Shown: positions 1 to 7,455 of the stretch, one piece after another | Layout of the letters: every line of letters starts with the position of its first letter | Position numbering within the stretch: position 1 is the stretch's first letter | Source: JAAYCI01 sp964370195 | GTDB taxonomy: Bacteria > Bacillota > Clostridia > Oscillospirales > Ruminococcaceae | Assembly (NCBI GenBank): GCA_964370195.1 | Contig: CAYJIH010000036.1 | Location: 1-19,063 of the forward strand | Direction of reading: 5' to 3' | DNA length: 19,063 bases | Notes under the pieces: model-generated | Database searches by the model: none | What the model was told of the DNA's origin: nothing | What the model saw: only the letters and a program-made list of their open reading frames with translations | Program-made: the position numbers and the translations under genes

Positions 1-49
1 AAAAGTGGCGGGGTGTGGGGCAGCGCCCCACGGCCTTTCGCCAAAGGCC
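1..49 (+). repeat. Partial copy of a hairpin-rich intergenic repeat, cut by the window edge
   Basis: Bases 1-49 are identical to bases 310-358. The copy begins inside the right arm of an A/T-rich hairpin (complete in the second copy at 301-317). It then holds a GTGGGGC-AGC-GCCCCAC hairpin and a GGCCTTT-CGCC-AAAGGCC hairpin. The identity stops at base 49, which fits the end of a repeat unit. The rest of the unit lies outside the window. Confidence 0.85.
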
Positions 50-84
50 GAAAAAGAAAACCCCACTCCTTTTAAGCACCGCCC

Positions 85-112
85 AAACAAGCGGAGGCCT
101 CTCCGCTTGTTT
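85..112. terminator. Perfect 12-bp hairpin, possible terminator
   Basis: AAACAAGCGGAG (85-96) pairs perfectly with CTCCGCTTGTTT (101-112) around a 4-base loop. The arms begin with A and end with T, so the structure is symmetric and could act on either strand. Only a short T run follows, so termination is a moderate inference. No gene in the window clearly ends here. The stretch from 113 to about 190 holds nothing else I recognise. Confidence 0.45.
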
Positions 113-193
113 CGTTACAACCCATCTTCCCACATGGTAGATTACACACACCCTGCTTTTCTTTTCCCGGCACGCCAAATCGAAAAGAACTCC

Positions 194-358
194 GTTTGGA
201 AGGGCACCTTTCAAACCTTCTTCGTGCGGCTTTTTGCACGAAGAAACGCTACCCTTTACAAAAACCCACCGTAACACGCGCCCTTTATTAAAAATTTTGT
301 CCACTTTCTAAAAGTGGCGGGGTGTGGGGCAGCGCCCCACGGCCTTTCGCCAAAGGCC
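194..358 (+). repeat. Structured intergenic repeat, apparently complete copy with five hairpins
   Basis: Five hairpins lie in series: A, GTTTGGAAGG/CCTTTCAAAC (194-216); B, TTCTTCGTGC/GCACGAAGAA (218-245); C, CCACTTT/AAAGTGG (301-317); D, GTGGGGC/GCCCCAC (324-340); E, GGCCTTT/AAAGGCC (341-358). Hairpins A-D recur in the same order, in inverted orientation, at 18666-18817 with compensating base changes. Only the distal part (310-358) recurs at 1-49. The element sits just past the stop codon of the ABC transporter gene at 370, and its reverse complement would form the 3' end of that transcript. The A/T-rich hairpin C followed by a T run could end that message. It could be a REP-like mobile repeat or a structured RNA; the sequence alone does not decide. 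Confidence 0.7.
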
Positions 359-369
359 AGCTACAAACA

Positions 370-2187
370 TCAAAGAGACGCTTTCGCCTCGGCTTCGTCG
401 AGTTGCATTGCGGTGTATAGACGGTGGTATTGGCCTTTTTGTGCCATGAGCTCGGCGTGGGAGCCGCGCTCGGTAATTTTACCGTTTGAAACGAGCAAAA
501 TGATATCTGCGTGCTGAATGGTTGACAACCGATGCGCCACCAAAAAACTGGTTCTCCCTTGCAAAATATGCGAAATTGCCGTTTGAATCAATTGTTCGGT
601 TTCGGTATCGATGCTGCTGGTGGCTTCATCGAGCACAAACAACGGTGGATTTGCCAGCACGGCACGCGCAAAACTAAGCAGTTGTTTTTCTCCTGTAGAC
701 AAGCGGTTTCCCCCTTCGCCCACATCCGTTTCATACTTAGCGGGCAACTTTTCCACCACTCGATCGGCCGAAACAAGCGCGGCAGCGGCATGGATTTCCT
801 CCTTCGACGCCTCAAGACGCCCATACCGAATATTCTCGTAAACGCTCCCCGAAAACAGATGCGGATCTTGCAACACATACCCAAGCTGGCTGTGCAACCA
901 AGCAATGCTACGCTCGCGATACTCTACTCCATCGATAAAAATCTCGCCACGTGTTGGCTCAAAAAAACGCGACACTAAATTTACCAGCGTAGATTTTCCG
1001 GCACCTGTTTCGCCAACCAGCGCCACGGTACTACCGGCCGGCACATGCAAACTAAAATCCTCTAGCACCCAATCGTCACCGTCCGGATACTGAAACCACA
1101 CATTTTTAAACTCAATATCGCCCAAAATAGGCTCCCAATTTTCGGGTTTCGGGTCAAACGTATCCCCGTATTGTGCAACCACCTCGGGTGTATCGGTTAA
1201 AAGAACAGGCTCTGCCAATAAATTCGTAACACGCTCAATATTCACTTGCGTGGCAATAAACTGCGATAGTACGCGCGCAATTTGCTGCACCGGTTCTAAA
1301 ATGCCAAGCGCATAACTAATAAACGCCGATAGTACGCCAAGTTCCAGCGCATCCAACAACACAAGTTGCCCACCTTGGCGCAGCACCATGGCCACCGCAA
1401 ACGACGAAAAAAATGTAACAATGGGAATAAACACCGCCGAAAGCCGCTGCGAATGAAAGGATGCACGCATCATGCGATGTGTTGTTTTTTCGAATTCGCG
1501 GCAATTTTGCTCTTCAATCACCAATGTTTTCGACGTTTTAGCGCCCGTTATACCCTCGTTGTACGCACGCGTAATTTGGCTGTTGGCCTCGCGCATTTCG
1601 CGATGCGCATGCAAAAATCGTTTTTGAAAAAACACCGTGAGGAGCGCAACAAACGGCACCACAAGCACCACCAGCAGGGCAAGGCGCCAATTGAGCAAAA
1701 ACATGGCCACCATCGCGCCGGTTACGTAAAACATCGACCAAAACATATCGGTCAAACTCCACGCTATTATGGCAGAAATTTGGTCTGTATCGCTCATAAC
1801 GCGCGCCAAAATCCAGCCCACTGCGTTTTGGTTGTAATAGCTTACACTTAGTTTTTGTAGGTGCAAAAATGTCGCTTTACGAATGTCTTTCCCCAAATTC
1901 AGTTCGAGATGCATGGCAAGACGCCCCATGGCCACAACGCCCACAGCTTGCAAGGCCAGCACGCTTACATAAACGGCCACAAACGGCACAAGACCTTCTG
2001 TGGTGGCGGGCACCACAAAGTGGTCCACGGCCCATTGTAAAAAAAGCGGCGTTGCTACGTCTGCCAAAGACAAAACCATCATCAGTAAAAAAATTAGGCC
2101 AAGGCACGCACGATACGGCCGAACATATGGGCCTATTTTTTTCCATATACGCAGTTGAAACCCCTGTGAAGACGCTTCTTTATCCAT
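370..2187 (-). CDS. ABC exporter half-transporter, BmrD/MdlB-like subunit with the catalytically complete Walker B
   Basis: This 605-residue protein has an N-terminal six-helix export domain (about 15-315) followed by a nucleotide-binding domain. Walker A GETGAGKS is at 392-399. The signature motif reads LSTGEKQ (496-502) instead of the usual LSGGQ. Walker B LFVLDE ends in the catalytic Glu521, and the switch His is 552. The ATG at 2187 is chosen because GAGGG lies at good spacing. An in-frame ATG at 2202 has its purine run touching the codon. The gene overlaps the stop of the upstream half-transporter by 8 bases, which implies coupled translation and a heterodimer. Family members export drugs, lipids or peptides; the substrate cannot be read from sequence. 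The altered signature matches the degenerate partner site. Confidence 0.93.
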   Translation of the reverse strand: MDKEASSQGFQLRIWKKIGPYVRPYRACLGLIFLLMMVLSLADVATPLFLQWAVDHFVVPATTEGLVPFVAVYVSVLALQAVGVVAMGRLAMHLELNLGKDIRKATFLHLQKLSVSYYNQNAVGWILARVMSDTDQISAIIAWSLTDMFWSMFYVTGAMVAMFLLNWRLALLVVLVVPFVALLTVFFQKRFLHAHREMREANSQITRAYNEGITGAKTSKTLVIEEQNCREFEKTTHRMMRASFHSQRLSAVFIPIVTFFSSFAVAMVLRQGGQLVLLDALELGVLSAFISYALGILEPVQQIARVLSQFIATQVNIERVTNLLAEPVLLTDTPEVVAQYGDTFDPKPENWEPILGDIEFKNVWFQYPDGDDWVLEDFSLHVPAGSTVALVGETGAGKSTLVNLVSRFFEPTRGEIFIDGVEYRERSIAWLHSQLGYVLQDPHLFSGSVYENIRYGRLEASKEEIHAAAALVSADRVVEKLPAKYETDVGEGGNRLSTGEKQLLSFARAVLANPPLFVLDEATSSIDTETEQLIQTAISHILQGRTSFLVAHRLSTIQHADIILLVSNGKITERGSHAELMAQKGQYHRLYTAMQLDEAEAKASL

Positions 2188-4003
2188 TGTTTTCCCTCGC
2201 ATCCTCGTGTAGATAATGGCTTTGCGCCTCGTAAATTCGGCGGTATAAGCCCGGTGTTTGAATCAGCTCGCAGTGGGTGCCCACTGCCGACACACGCCCG
2301 TCTTCCAGCACAAGAATCCGGTCGGCCTGCATCAAGGTGTTGATGCGATGGCTGATTAAAATAAGTGTGCTATCGCCTTTTTGTTCACGCAATTGTTGCC
2401 GTATCTTGGCATCCGTGTCTAAATCCACCGCACTAAGCGAATCGTCAAACACCATCACCGGCGCCTCTTGCATCAGCCCGCGCGCAATCACAACACGTTG
2501 TTTTTGCCCACCGCTCAGCGTCACGCCGCGCTCGCCCACCACCGTGTCGTATCCTTTCGCAAACTGCGATACGTTTTCGTCTAGCGCCGCCGCTTTCGCA
2601 TAGTGACGAACGCATTCTATATCATAATTTTCTTGCGAAACAGCAATGTTTTCGGCAATGGTTCTGGAGAAAAGAAATGGTTCTTGCAAAACGAGGCTTA
2701 CATTTTTTCGCAGATATTCGCGCTCGATGTGCTGCAAAGGAACGCCACCAATTGTGATGCTTCCACAGCCGTCCTCCAGCTCATACAAGCGGCATAATAA
2801 ATAAGTCAACGTGGATTTTCCGCTTCCGGTGGGGCCTAAAATACCAAACGTGGTGCCTTTCTCTACCGTAAAGCTCACATCGTGCAAAACCTTTGTTTCT
2901 CCATACGAAAATGTAACGTTCTCAAAGCAAATATCCTGAGAAAGCGGTGGACGCTGGGCATCTTGCTGTGGTGTTTCCACTTCAGCATCCAAAATTTCTT
3001 GCAAGCGCTGTGCCGAAATTTCCGTTTTGCTCATTTCCGATAAAGTGCGCCCCAGCGCACGAATTGGCCACGAGAGCGTTTGGTTATACGCCACAAACAC
3101 AAGGAAATCGCCCAGCGTAAGCGCGCCGCCGGCGGCCATGACGGAACCCACGACTACCATGGACAAAATTTGCAAACCCGTTACAAAGTCTCCCACCGCC
3201 CAATACGGGGCCATCACCTTGCCAAGGTCGATCCACAATTGTGCAAAATGGTTGTTGTGGCGATTGAATTTTTCAAGTTCAAAGCGTTCGCGTCCAAATG
3301 CACGCACCACACGCACGCCCGTTAAATTTTCTTGAACAACGCCTGTTAAAACGCCCTCTGCTTCGTCGGCGGCCAAAAAACGCTCGCCCACACGTCGATA
3401 AAAATACAGCGAATACGTCACCACAATGGGAATAAAAAACAAAACCACCAGTGCCAAACCCACGTTCATCGAAAATAAAATAGACAGTGCCACCACAATG
3501 AGCAAAATGGTGCGAACAACTTCTAAAAATTGTGTGGCTACAAAAGAACGAACGGCATCTAAATCGGCCGTGCACCGCTGGATAATGTCGCCTGTGTTTG
3601 ATGCAACATGCCAAGAAAACGGCAGGTGTTGCACATGCGAAAACAGCCGGTTGCGCAGCGTGGCCGAAAAACGCTCGGTGCCTGTGGCAATGCATAAACG
3701 CGAAGAAAAATTGCCAAGGGCCGAAAAAAATGCCAGCACCACCACCAAAACGGCGCTTAGTGTTAAATTATATGTTTCATCGCTTGTTTTTAAGGGGGCA
3801 AGCAAAAAATCAAACACGCCGTCGCCCGCCTGGCCCAGCAGTGTATCCACCGTAAAGCCCACAACCTGCGGAATTAAAAACGCACTGATGATGCTAATCA
3901 AAGCGCATAAAAACGCACTTAAATACCAGCGCCGGATGCCGCCACTGTGCCGCCACAAAAATGTTAACACACGCACTTGGCTTTGCGCTGCCTTCTCCTC
4001 CAC
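2180..4003 (-). CDS. ABC exporter half-transporter, BmrC/MdlA-like subunit with degenerate Walker B
   Basis: This 607-residue protein is a membrane domain (about 20-325) fused to an ATPase domain. Walker A GPTGSGKST is at 390-398, a canonical signature LSGGQ at 496-500, and His552 is in the switch. Walker B reads VMVFDD (516-521), so Asp521 replaces the catalytic Glu. With the LSTGE signature of the next gene, this places one non-hydrolysing ATP site and one active site at the predicted dimer interface, as known for BmrCD and TM287/288. The start is a GTG at 4003, six bases after a perfect AGGAGG. The reading frame stays open further upstream, but no better start is supported there. The gene is the first of a two-gene operon. 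Confidence 0.92.
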   Translation of the reverse strand: MEEKAAQSQVRVLTFLWRHSGGIRRWYLSAFLCALISIISAFLIPQVVGFTVDTLLGQAGDGVFDFLLAPLKTSDETYNLTLSAVLVVVLAFFSALGNFSSRLCIATGTERFSATLRNRLFSHVQHLPFSWHVASNTGDIIQRCTADLDAVRSFVATQFLEVVRTILLIVVALSILFSMNVGLALVVLFFIPIVVTYSLYFYRRVGERFLAADEAEGVLTGVVQENLTGVRVVRAFGRERFELEKFNRHNNHFAQLWIDLGKVMAPYWAVGDFVTGLQILSMVVVGSVMAAGGALTLGDFLVFVAYNQTLSWPIRALGRTLSEMSKTEISAQRLQEILDAEVETPQQDAQRPPLSQDICFENVTFSYGETKVLHDVSFTVEKGTTFGILGPTGSGKSTLTYLLCRLYELEDGCGSITIGGVPLQHIEREYLRKNVSLVLQEPFLFSRTIAENIAVSQENYDIECVRHYAKAAALDENVSQFAKGYDTVVGERGVTLSGGQKQRVVIARGLMQEAPVMVFDDSLSAVDLDTDAKIRQQLREQKGDSTLILISHRINTLMQADRILVLEDGRVSAVGTHCELIQTPGLYRRIYEAQSHYLHEDARENNG

Positions 4004-4009
4004 ATAACC

Positions 4010-4015
4010 CCTCCT
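4010..4015 (-). promoter_or_regulatory. Ribosome binding site AGGAGG that fixes a GTG start
   Basis: On the minus strand AGGAGG is followed by six bases and then GTG at 4003. An ATG overlapping this GTG by two bases is in the wrong frame. The site makes the GTG start more likely than a start in the upstream open frame. Confidence 0.8.
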
Positions 4016-4029
4016 TTTGATATGATACC

Positions 4030-4059
4030 AGTATACCACCGCACAAAGGCTTCGGGCAA
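4030..4059 (-). promoter_or_regulatory. Candidate sigma-70/SigA promoter of the ABC exporter operon
   Basis: On the minus strand, TTGCCC (4059-4054) and TATACT (4035-4030) are separated by 18 bases and lie about 27 bases before the GTG start. The -10 box matches consensus at five of six positions and the -35 at four of six. A TATACTGG string also occurs in front of the large operon. No operator is evident. Confidence 0.5.
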
Positions 4060-4175
4060 GTTGCATTGCCGATTGCTTTAAGAAAGCGTGCCGCCTGCGT
4101 GTGGCTTGCAGGCTGTAAAACGCAGGCCATATCGCTTTATTTTTTGAAAGCAAGATTTTTTTCTTCCACAGATAT

Positions 4176-4240
4176 CACTTGCAAAAATTTTACGGATAAA
4201 CGTGTTTTTTCGCAAATAGACACAAAAACACCTGCAAGTG
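4176..4240. other. Nested inverted repeat in the gap between the two minus-strand operons
   Basis: CACTTGCA (4176-4183) pairs perfectly with TGCAAGTG (4233-4240). Inside it GTGTTTTT (4202-4209) pairs perfectly with AAAAACAC (4224-4231). The 10-base palindrome CTTGTACAAG lies close by at 4257-4266. The gap 4004-4351 holds no convincing gene apart from this structure, the exporter promoter and a terminator. The structure could be part of a transcript leader or a protein-binding region. I do not recognise a known riboswitch. Confidence 0.45.
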
Positions 4241-4300
4241 CCACATCAAACACGCCCTTGTACAAGCGTTTTTACGCAGTTTTTAAAAATTGCACAGTGC

Positions 4301-4339
4301 GGGGCCTTGCACACCGCCTTCCGCCTGTGTGCAAGCCCC
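4301..4339 (-). terminator. Intrinsic terminator-like hairpin after the flxA-like gene
   Basis: The arms GGGGCCTTGCACAC (4301-4314) and GTGTGCAAGCCCC (4327-4339) pair along their length with one bulged base and a 12-base loop. On the minus strand the hairpin begins 12 bases after the last stop codon of the ten-gene operon. A run of five T follows it after about 11 bases, so release may be imperfect. It is the best candidate for the operon end. Confidence 0.65.
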
Positions 4340-4351
4340 ACATCAAGGCTT

Positions 4352-5167
4352 TTAAAACTCGCCAGGAAGTTTTTGCAATGCATCAAAACGAAACACAGGC
4401 CCATCCACACAAACGTATTGATGGCCAATATTGCAATGCCCACATTTGCCAACGCCACAACTCATGCGCATTTCAAGCGATGTATACGCATGTTCCGGTG
4501 GTATTTTGCGTGCAAGAAGCACTGTTTTCACTGCCGAAATCATCGGCGGTGGGCCGCAAACCAAAACGCGCGCCGTTTCGTCAAGCTCCATCTTTTCCAA
4601 AACTTCGTGCGCAAACCCACAGCTTCCCGTCCAGCCGGGCGCCGCTTTGTCCACGGTCAGCATCAGGCGTGCATTTTGACGATACAGCTCGTATTCGTAC
4701 GTGTAAAGAAGCTCATCCGGCGCTTTTGCCGCCACCAACATCGACACATTGTCAAACGAATTTCTATTTTCAATCACGTACTGAAGCAGTGGCCGCAGTG
4801 GTGCAAGCCCAAGGCCGCCTGCCACAAAAAGAAGTGATTTACCGTGCAATTCCTCCAGCGGGAACCCACGCCCAAACGGCCCACGCAAAAAAACGCTGTC
4901 GCCTTCGCTCAGTGTGTGAAGCGCCGCTGTAAGGCGGCCGGCGCGTTTAATTGTAACATCAAACATGCCATCGTTTAAAACAGACGCAACCCCAAACGGT
5001 GCTTCCCCTTCTCCGGGTAGCGAAATCTCCACAAACTGGCCGGGCACAAACGAAAACGAACCCTTTGTTTGCACCCGAAGCGTGTATGTGTTCACATGCA
5101 AACCGGGCGAATTTGTTTCCATAACAATCCGTTCTATCGTTACTTTCATGGGAAGAAATGAGTTCAT
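4352..5167 (-). CDS. flxA: FlxA/HydG/AsrB-like NAD(P)H-flavin oxidoreductase subunit
   Basis: This 271-residue protein belongs to the ferredoxin-NADP reductase-like family with PyrK, AsrB and sulfhydrogenase gamma. A flavin-binding barrel fills about 7-105 (GPFGRGF at 97-103). The nucleotide-binding half follows (GGLGLAP at 117-123, CGPPPM at 204-209). A [2Fe-2S] site is formed by Cys237, Cys242, Cys245 and Cys253. It probably takes electrons from NADH or NADPH and passes them to the FlxB/FlxC-like subunits. The ATG at 5167 is preceded by GGAGG seven bases away and overlaps the upstream stop as ATGA. Gene order hdrA-flxD-flxC-flxB-flxA matches that known in Desulfovibrio, which supports the flxA name. 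The alternative AsrB role is unlikely because no sulfite reductase gene is near. Confidence 0.85.
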   Translation of the reverse strand: MNSFLPMKVTIERIVMETNSPGLHVNTYTLRVQTKGSFSFVPGQFVEISLPGEGEAPFGVASVLNDGMFDVTIKRAGRLTAALHTLSEGDSVFLRGPFGRGFPLEELHGKSLLFVAGGLGLAPLRPLLQYVIENRNSFDNVSMLVAAKAPDELLYTYEYELYRQNARLMLTVDKAAPGWTGSCGFAHEVLEKMELDETARVLVCGPPPMISAVKTVLLARKIPPEHAYTSLEMRMSCGVGKCGHCNIGHQYVCVDGPVFRFDALQKLPGEF

Positions 5168-6150
5168 GGGCGCACCTCCATCAATGCACAAGCGATGGTG
5201 TGCATGTTTAGCCCGGCCGGGCAATGACGCAAACAGCGCCCACAACCGGTGCACCCAAGCAGGCCTGTATTTTTTGGCAAATAGTAAAATTTATGCAACA
5301 CACGTTGGCGAAACCTGCGATACAGCGCGTCGCGTGGGTTGTGCCCGGAAGCGTGCCGCGTAAACACAGGCGCCATGCAATGCTCCCACTGCCGATACCG
5401 TACCGTAACGCCGGGTTGCTGCATGGCATCGCGCGTGCCAAAACAATGGCAACATGGGCACACCTGCGCACAAAAACCGCAGGCGAGGCATGCTTCGCTG
5501 CGTGTTTGCCAGTCCAAAACCGAGAACATCAATTGTTCCTCTATTTCCGGCAAATGCGCCAGTGGATTTGCAAGCGACACGCACGCCGGCGGCGCCTGTG
5601 CAACGTCACACCCCTCTTCCCCCAGCGCGCGCAAGGCGGCAATGCCTTTTTCGCTTTGGTGCACCAAACAAAAGTGTTCATCATCGGTTGGTTGAAAAAA
5701 CAGGTCGCAGTCGGCAGAAAAATCACAGCGCTGGCCAAGTTCTTCACAAAAGCAATTCGTGTGCGGCGCACGGCACCCAATGCCAATCAGCAAGCAATGC
5801 TCCAGCCGGTTTGCAAACACGGCATCTTCGCCCGGCCCGCGCAAAAACACGGCACGCAAAAGCGCAAGGCCACGTAAATCGCACGGACGCACACCGGCTA
5901 ACACCAGCGCCTCGTTTGGCTCGCACAAATGGGCACCGTCACTGTCCATATAGTAAAGTGCTTCCGTTTGCAAAAATAGAAAATCTTTACTGCTGCGCAA
6001 AGGTAAAATGTCGTCGAAACACATTTCTTCCGGCGTTGTTTCGTTAAAAATAAGTTTGTTTTTCGCGTTTCTTGTTGGAGCAACAAACCGCTTATTTTGC
6101 GAAAGCGCCGCAAACAAAGCGCGCAATGTTTTTACGTTATAATGTGTCAT
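5164..6150 (-). CDS. flxB: FlxB/HydB/AsrA-like iron-sulfur electron-transfer subunit
   Basis: This 328-residue soluble protein resembles the beta subunit of sulfhydrogenase and AsrA. The N-terminal part carries the family motif GVRPCDL (86-92). Two [4Fe-4S] motifs follow: Cys221, 224, 227 and 231, then Cys300, 303, 306 and 310. Extra cysteines (129-147 and 233-236) could hold a further cluster. Its likely role is to pass electrons between the flavin subunit encoded next and the FlxC/FlxD/HdrA proteins. The ATG at 6150 is chosen because GGGGGTG lies six bases upstream; an ATG at 6156 touches that site. It overlaps the upstream gene by 14 bases and the downstream gene by 4. The flxB versus flxC assignment rests on gene order. 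Confidence 0.82.
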   Translation of the reverse strand: MTHYNVKTLRALFAALSQNKRFVAPTRNAKNKLIFNETTPEEMCFDDILPLRSSKDFLFLQTEALYYMDSDGAHLCEPNEALVLAGVRPCDLRGLALLRAVFLRGPGEDAVFANRLEHCLLIGIGCRAPHTNCFCEELGQRCDFSADCDLFFQPTDDEHFCLVHQSEKGIAALRALGEEGCDVAQAPPACVSLANPLAHLPEIEEQLMFSVLDWQTRSEACLACGFCAQVCPCCHCFGTRDAMQQPGVTVRYRQWEHCMAPVFTRHASGHNPRDALYRRFRQRVLHKFYYLPKNTGLLGCTGCGRCLRHCPAGLNMHTIACALMEVRP

Positions 6151-6985
6151 GGCCATCACCCCCATGGAAGCCACAGTCGCAATCCTCGTTGTTATGTTGC
6201 AAAAGTGCCGATTGTGCCTCTTCCGAAAGGCCTGCCTCAAACCCATACTCTGTTTTTAAAAAATGGGCCGCGGCATGGCGCAAACACGAAAGATCCACAC
6301 CAAAGGCACACGCCCCTTCGCAGGCACCGCACGCCACACATCGGCCCGAAAGGTGCAAAGCATGCCCAAGATGAAAGAGCATTTTATCTTGCCTTCCCGG
6401 CTTTGCGCCCAAAAAAGGTGCGCCATCCCGCTCAAAAAAGCAAGACGGACACCCGCACCCGGGGCACGCATTTTTGCAAGCGTGGCACAAGGTGCACGCG
6501 TCCAGCTCCCATAAAAACTGCGCCCATCGCTCGGCCCTTGGCCGGCTGTCGGCTTCGTATGCGCAAAACGCAACGGGCTCCCCCTCTGCTTTTTCCCGTA
6601 AAATTTCATCGTATAAAACGGGCTCTCTGTGCTCGCACAGGCCACATGCCGCCAGGGGAATATTCGTTTCATCGCGCATTCCGGGGCATGTGAACCCCAC
6701 AATGTGCACCGCTTCTCTCTTCACTCTATTCTCTGCCACCTGCACACACATCGCGCGTATATCGCACGGTTTTGCAAAAACAGCCGTTTTTCCGTTTAAA
6801 TTTGGCAAATAAACGGCAAGATGAGACGTGCAACCGGTGTTAAAGCGCAGTTCGTTTGTTTTAGCGGCATCGCGCAAAAACACCGCATGGCCATTTTGCC
6901 CGTACGCCAACACGGTGTCCACCTCACCGGAAGATAAAAGACGTTTTGCCGTTGTTTGCATGGCTGTTTCCAGCGCGTTAGACAT
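6137..6985 (-). CDS. flxC: FlxC-like dicluster iron-sulfur protein
   Basis: This 282-residue protein has an N-terminal domain with the motif KPCDIRA (72-78), seen in sulfhydrogenase-beta and F420-hydrogenase-beta relatives. It has two [4Fe-4S] motifs: Cys164, 167, 170 and 174, and Cys216, 219, 222 and 226. A CGLC pair is at 114-117, and a short acidic, Cys- and His-containing tail is at 264-282. It is a paralogue-like partner of the next gene. Both are expected to wire NAD(P)H-derived electrons to the MvhD/HdrA side. The ATG at 6985 follows GGGGGTG at good spacing and overlaps the upstream stop by 8 bases. A GTG two codons earlier is possible. The function is inferred from family and neighbours. 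Confidence 0.8.
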   Translation of the reverse strand: MSNALETAMQTTAKRLLSSGEVDTVLAYGQNGHAVFLRDAAKTNELRFNTGCTSHLAVYLPNLNGKTAVFAKPCDIRAMCVQVAENRVKREAVHIVGFTCPGMRDETNIPLAACGLCEHREPVLYDEILREKAEGEPVAFCAYEADSRPRAERWAQFLWELDACTLCHACKNACPGCGCPSCFFERDGAPFLGAKPGRQDKMLFHLGHALHLSGRCVACGACEGACAFGVDLSCLRHAAAHFLKTEYGFEAGLSEEAQSALLQHNNEDCDCGFHGGDGHDTL

Positions 6986-7415
6986 CACGTTCACCCCCTG
7001 CAAGCAGCTGGTTTTTGCCAAGGCGTGCCACTTGCTGCGTAAACTGGCGCGCCACTTGTGCAAACCGCAACCCTTCGGCCGCCGAAACCCATGTAAAATA
7101 CACACGCTCGGTTTCAAAACCGGACGCTTGCAACAATGCATACAAGGTAGAGAGCCGCCGCCGCGCAAACAAGTTGCCTTCTAAATAGTGGCAATCTCCG
7201 GGATGGCACCCGCTTACCAAAACACCGTCGGCTCCATCGGCCAGTGCTTTCACAATGAATAATGGGTCGATGCGGCCCGAACACGGCACTTGCACCACAC
7301 GCAAGCTGGGCGGATATTGCTGGCGGCTTGTGCCCGCCAAATCTGCGCCGGCATAACTGCACCAGCGGCACAAAAAAGCCACAATCACCGGCTCATACTC
7401 TGCATTGTGCAACAT
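6978..7415 (-). CDS. flxD: MvhD/FlxD-like [2Fe-2S] electron-transfer protein
   Basis: This 145-residue protein has the usual MvhD length. Conserved cysteines are Cys16 and Cys19 (CRWC), Cys45 (VPCSGR), Cys70 and Cys75 (GCHPGDC). The family's YAGAD, GADGV and GN-R signatures are all visible. MvhD links a hydrogenase or, here, the Flx module to HdrA. No hydrogenase gene lies in the window, so FlxD fits better than MvhD. The ATG at 7415 has GGAG eight bases upstream and removes a 21-residue extension with no homology value. A 40-base gap separates it from the hdrA-like gene, the longest gap in the hdrC-to-flxA part of the operon. Confidence 0.9.
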   Translation of the reverse strand: MLHNAEYEPVIVAFLCRWCSYAGADLAGTSRQQYPPSLRVVQVPCSGRIDPLFIVKALADGADGVLVSGCHPGDCHYLEGNLFARRRLSTLYALLQASGFETERVYFTWVSAAEGLRFAQVARQFTQQVARLGKNQLLAGGERDV

Positions 7416-7455
7416 GTTTGCATCTCCTTTTTTCATCATCAGCTGTTGATTTTGC

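Noticed and set aside
5..274. 89-residue plus-strand open frame at the left edge
   Set aside because: It is built from the repeat and several hairpins, lacks a ribosome site and resembles no family.
4066..4932. 288-residue plus-strand open frame
   Set aside because: It covers the terminator and nested inverted repeat and then lies antisense to the flxA-like gene; its composition is Cys-, His- and Arg-rich as expected of a shadow frame.
4352..6150. Anaerobic sulfite reductase AsrAB
   Set aside because: The two proteins resemble AsrA and AsrB, but no AsrC siroheme subunit is present and the hdrA-flxDCBA order fits the Flx module better.
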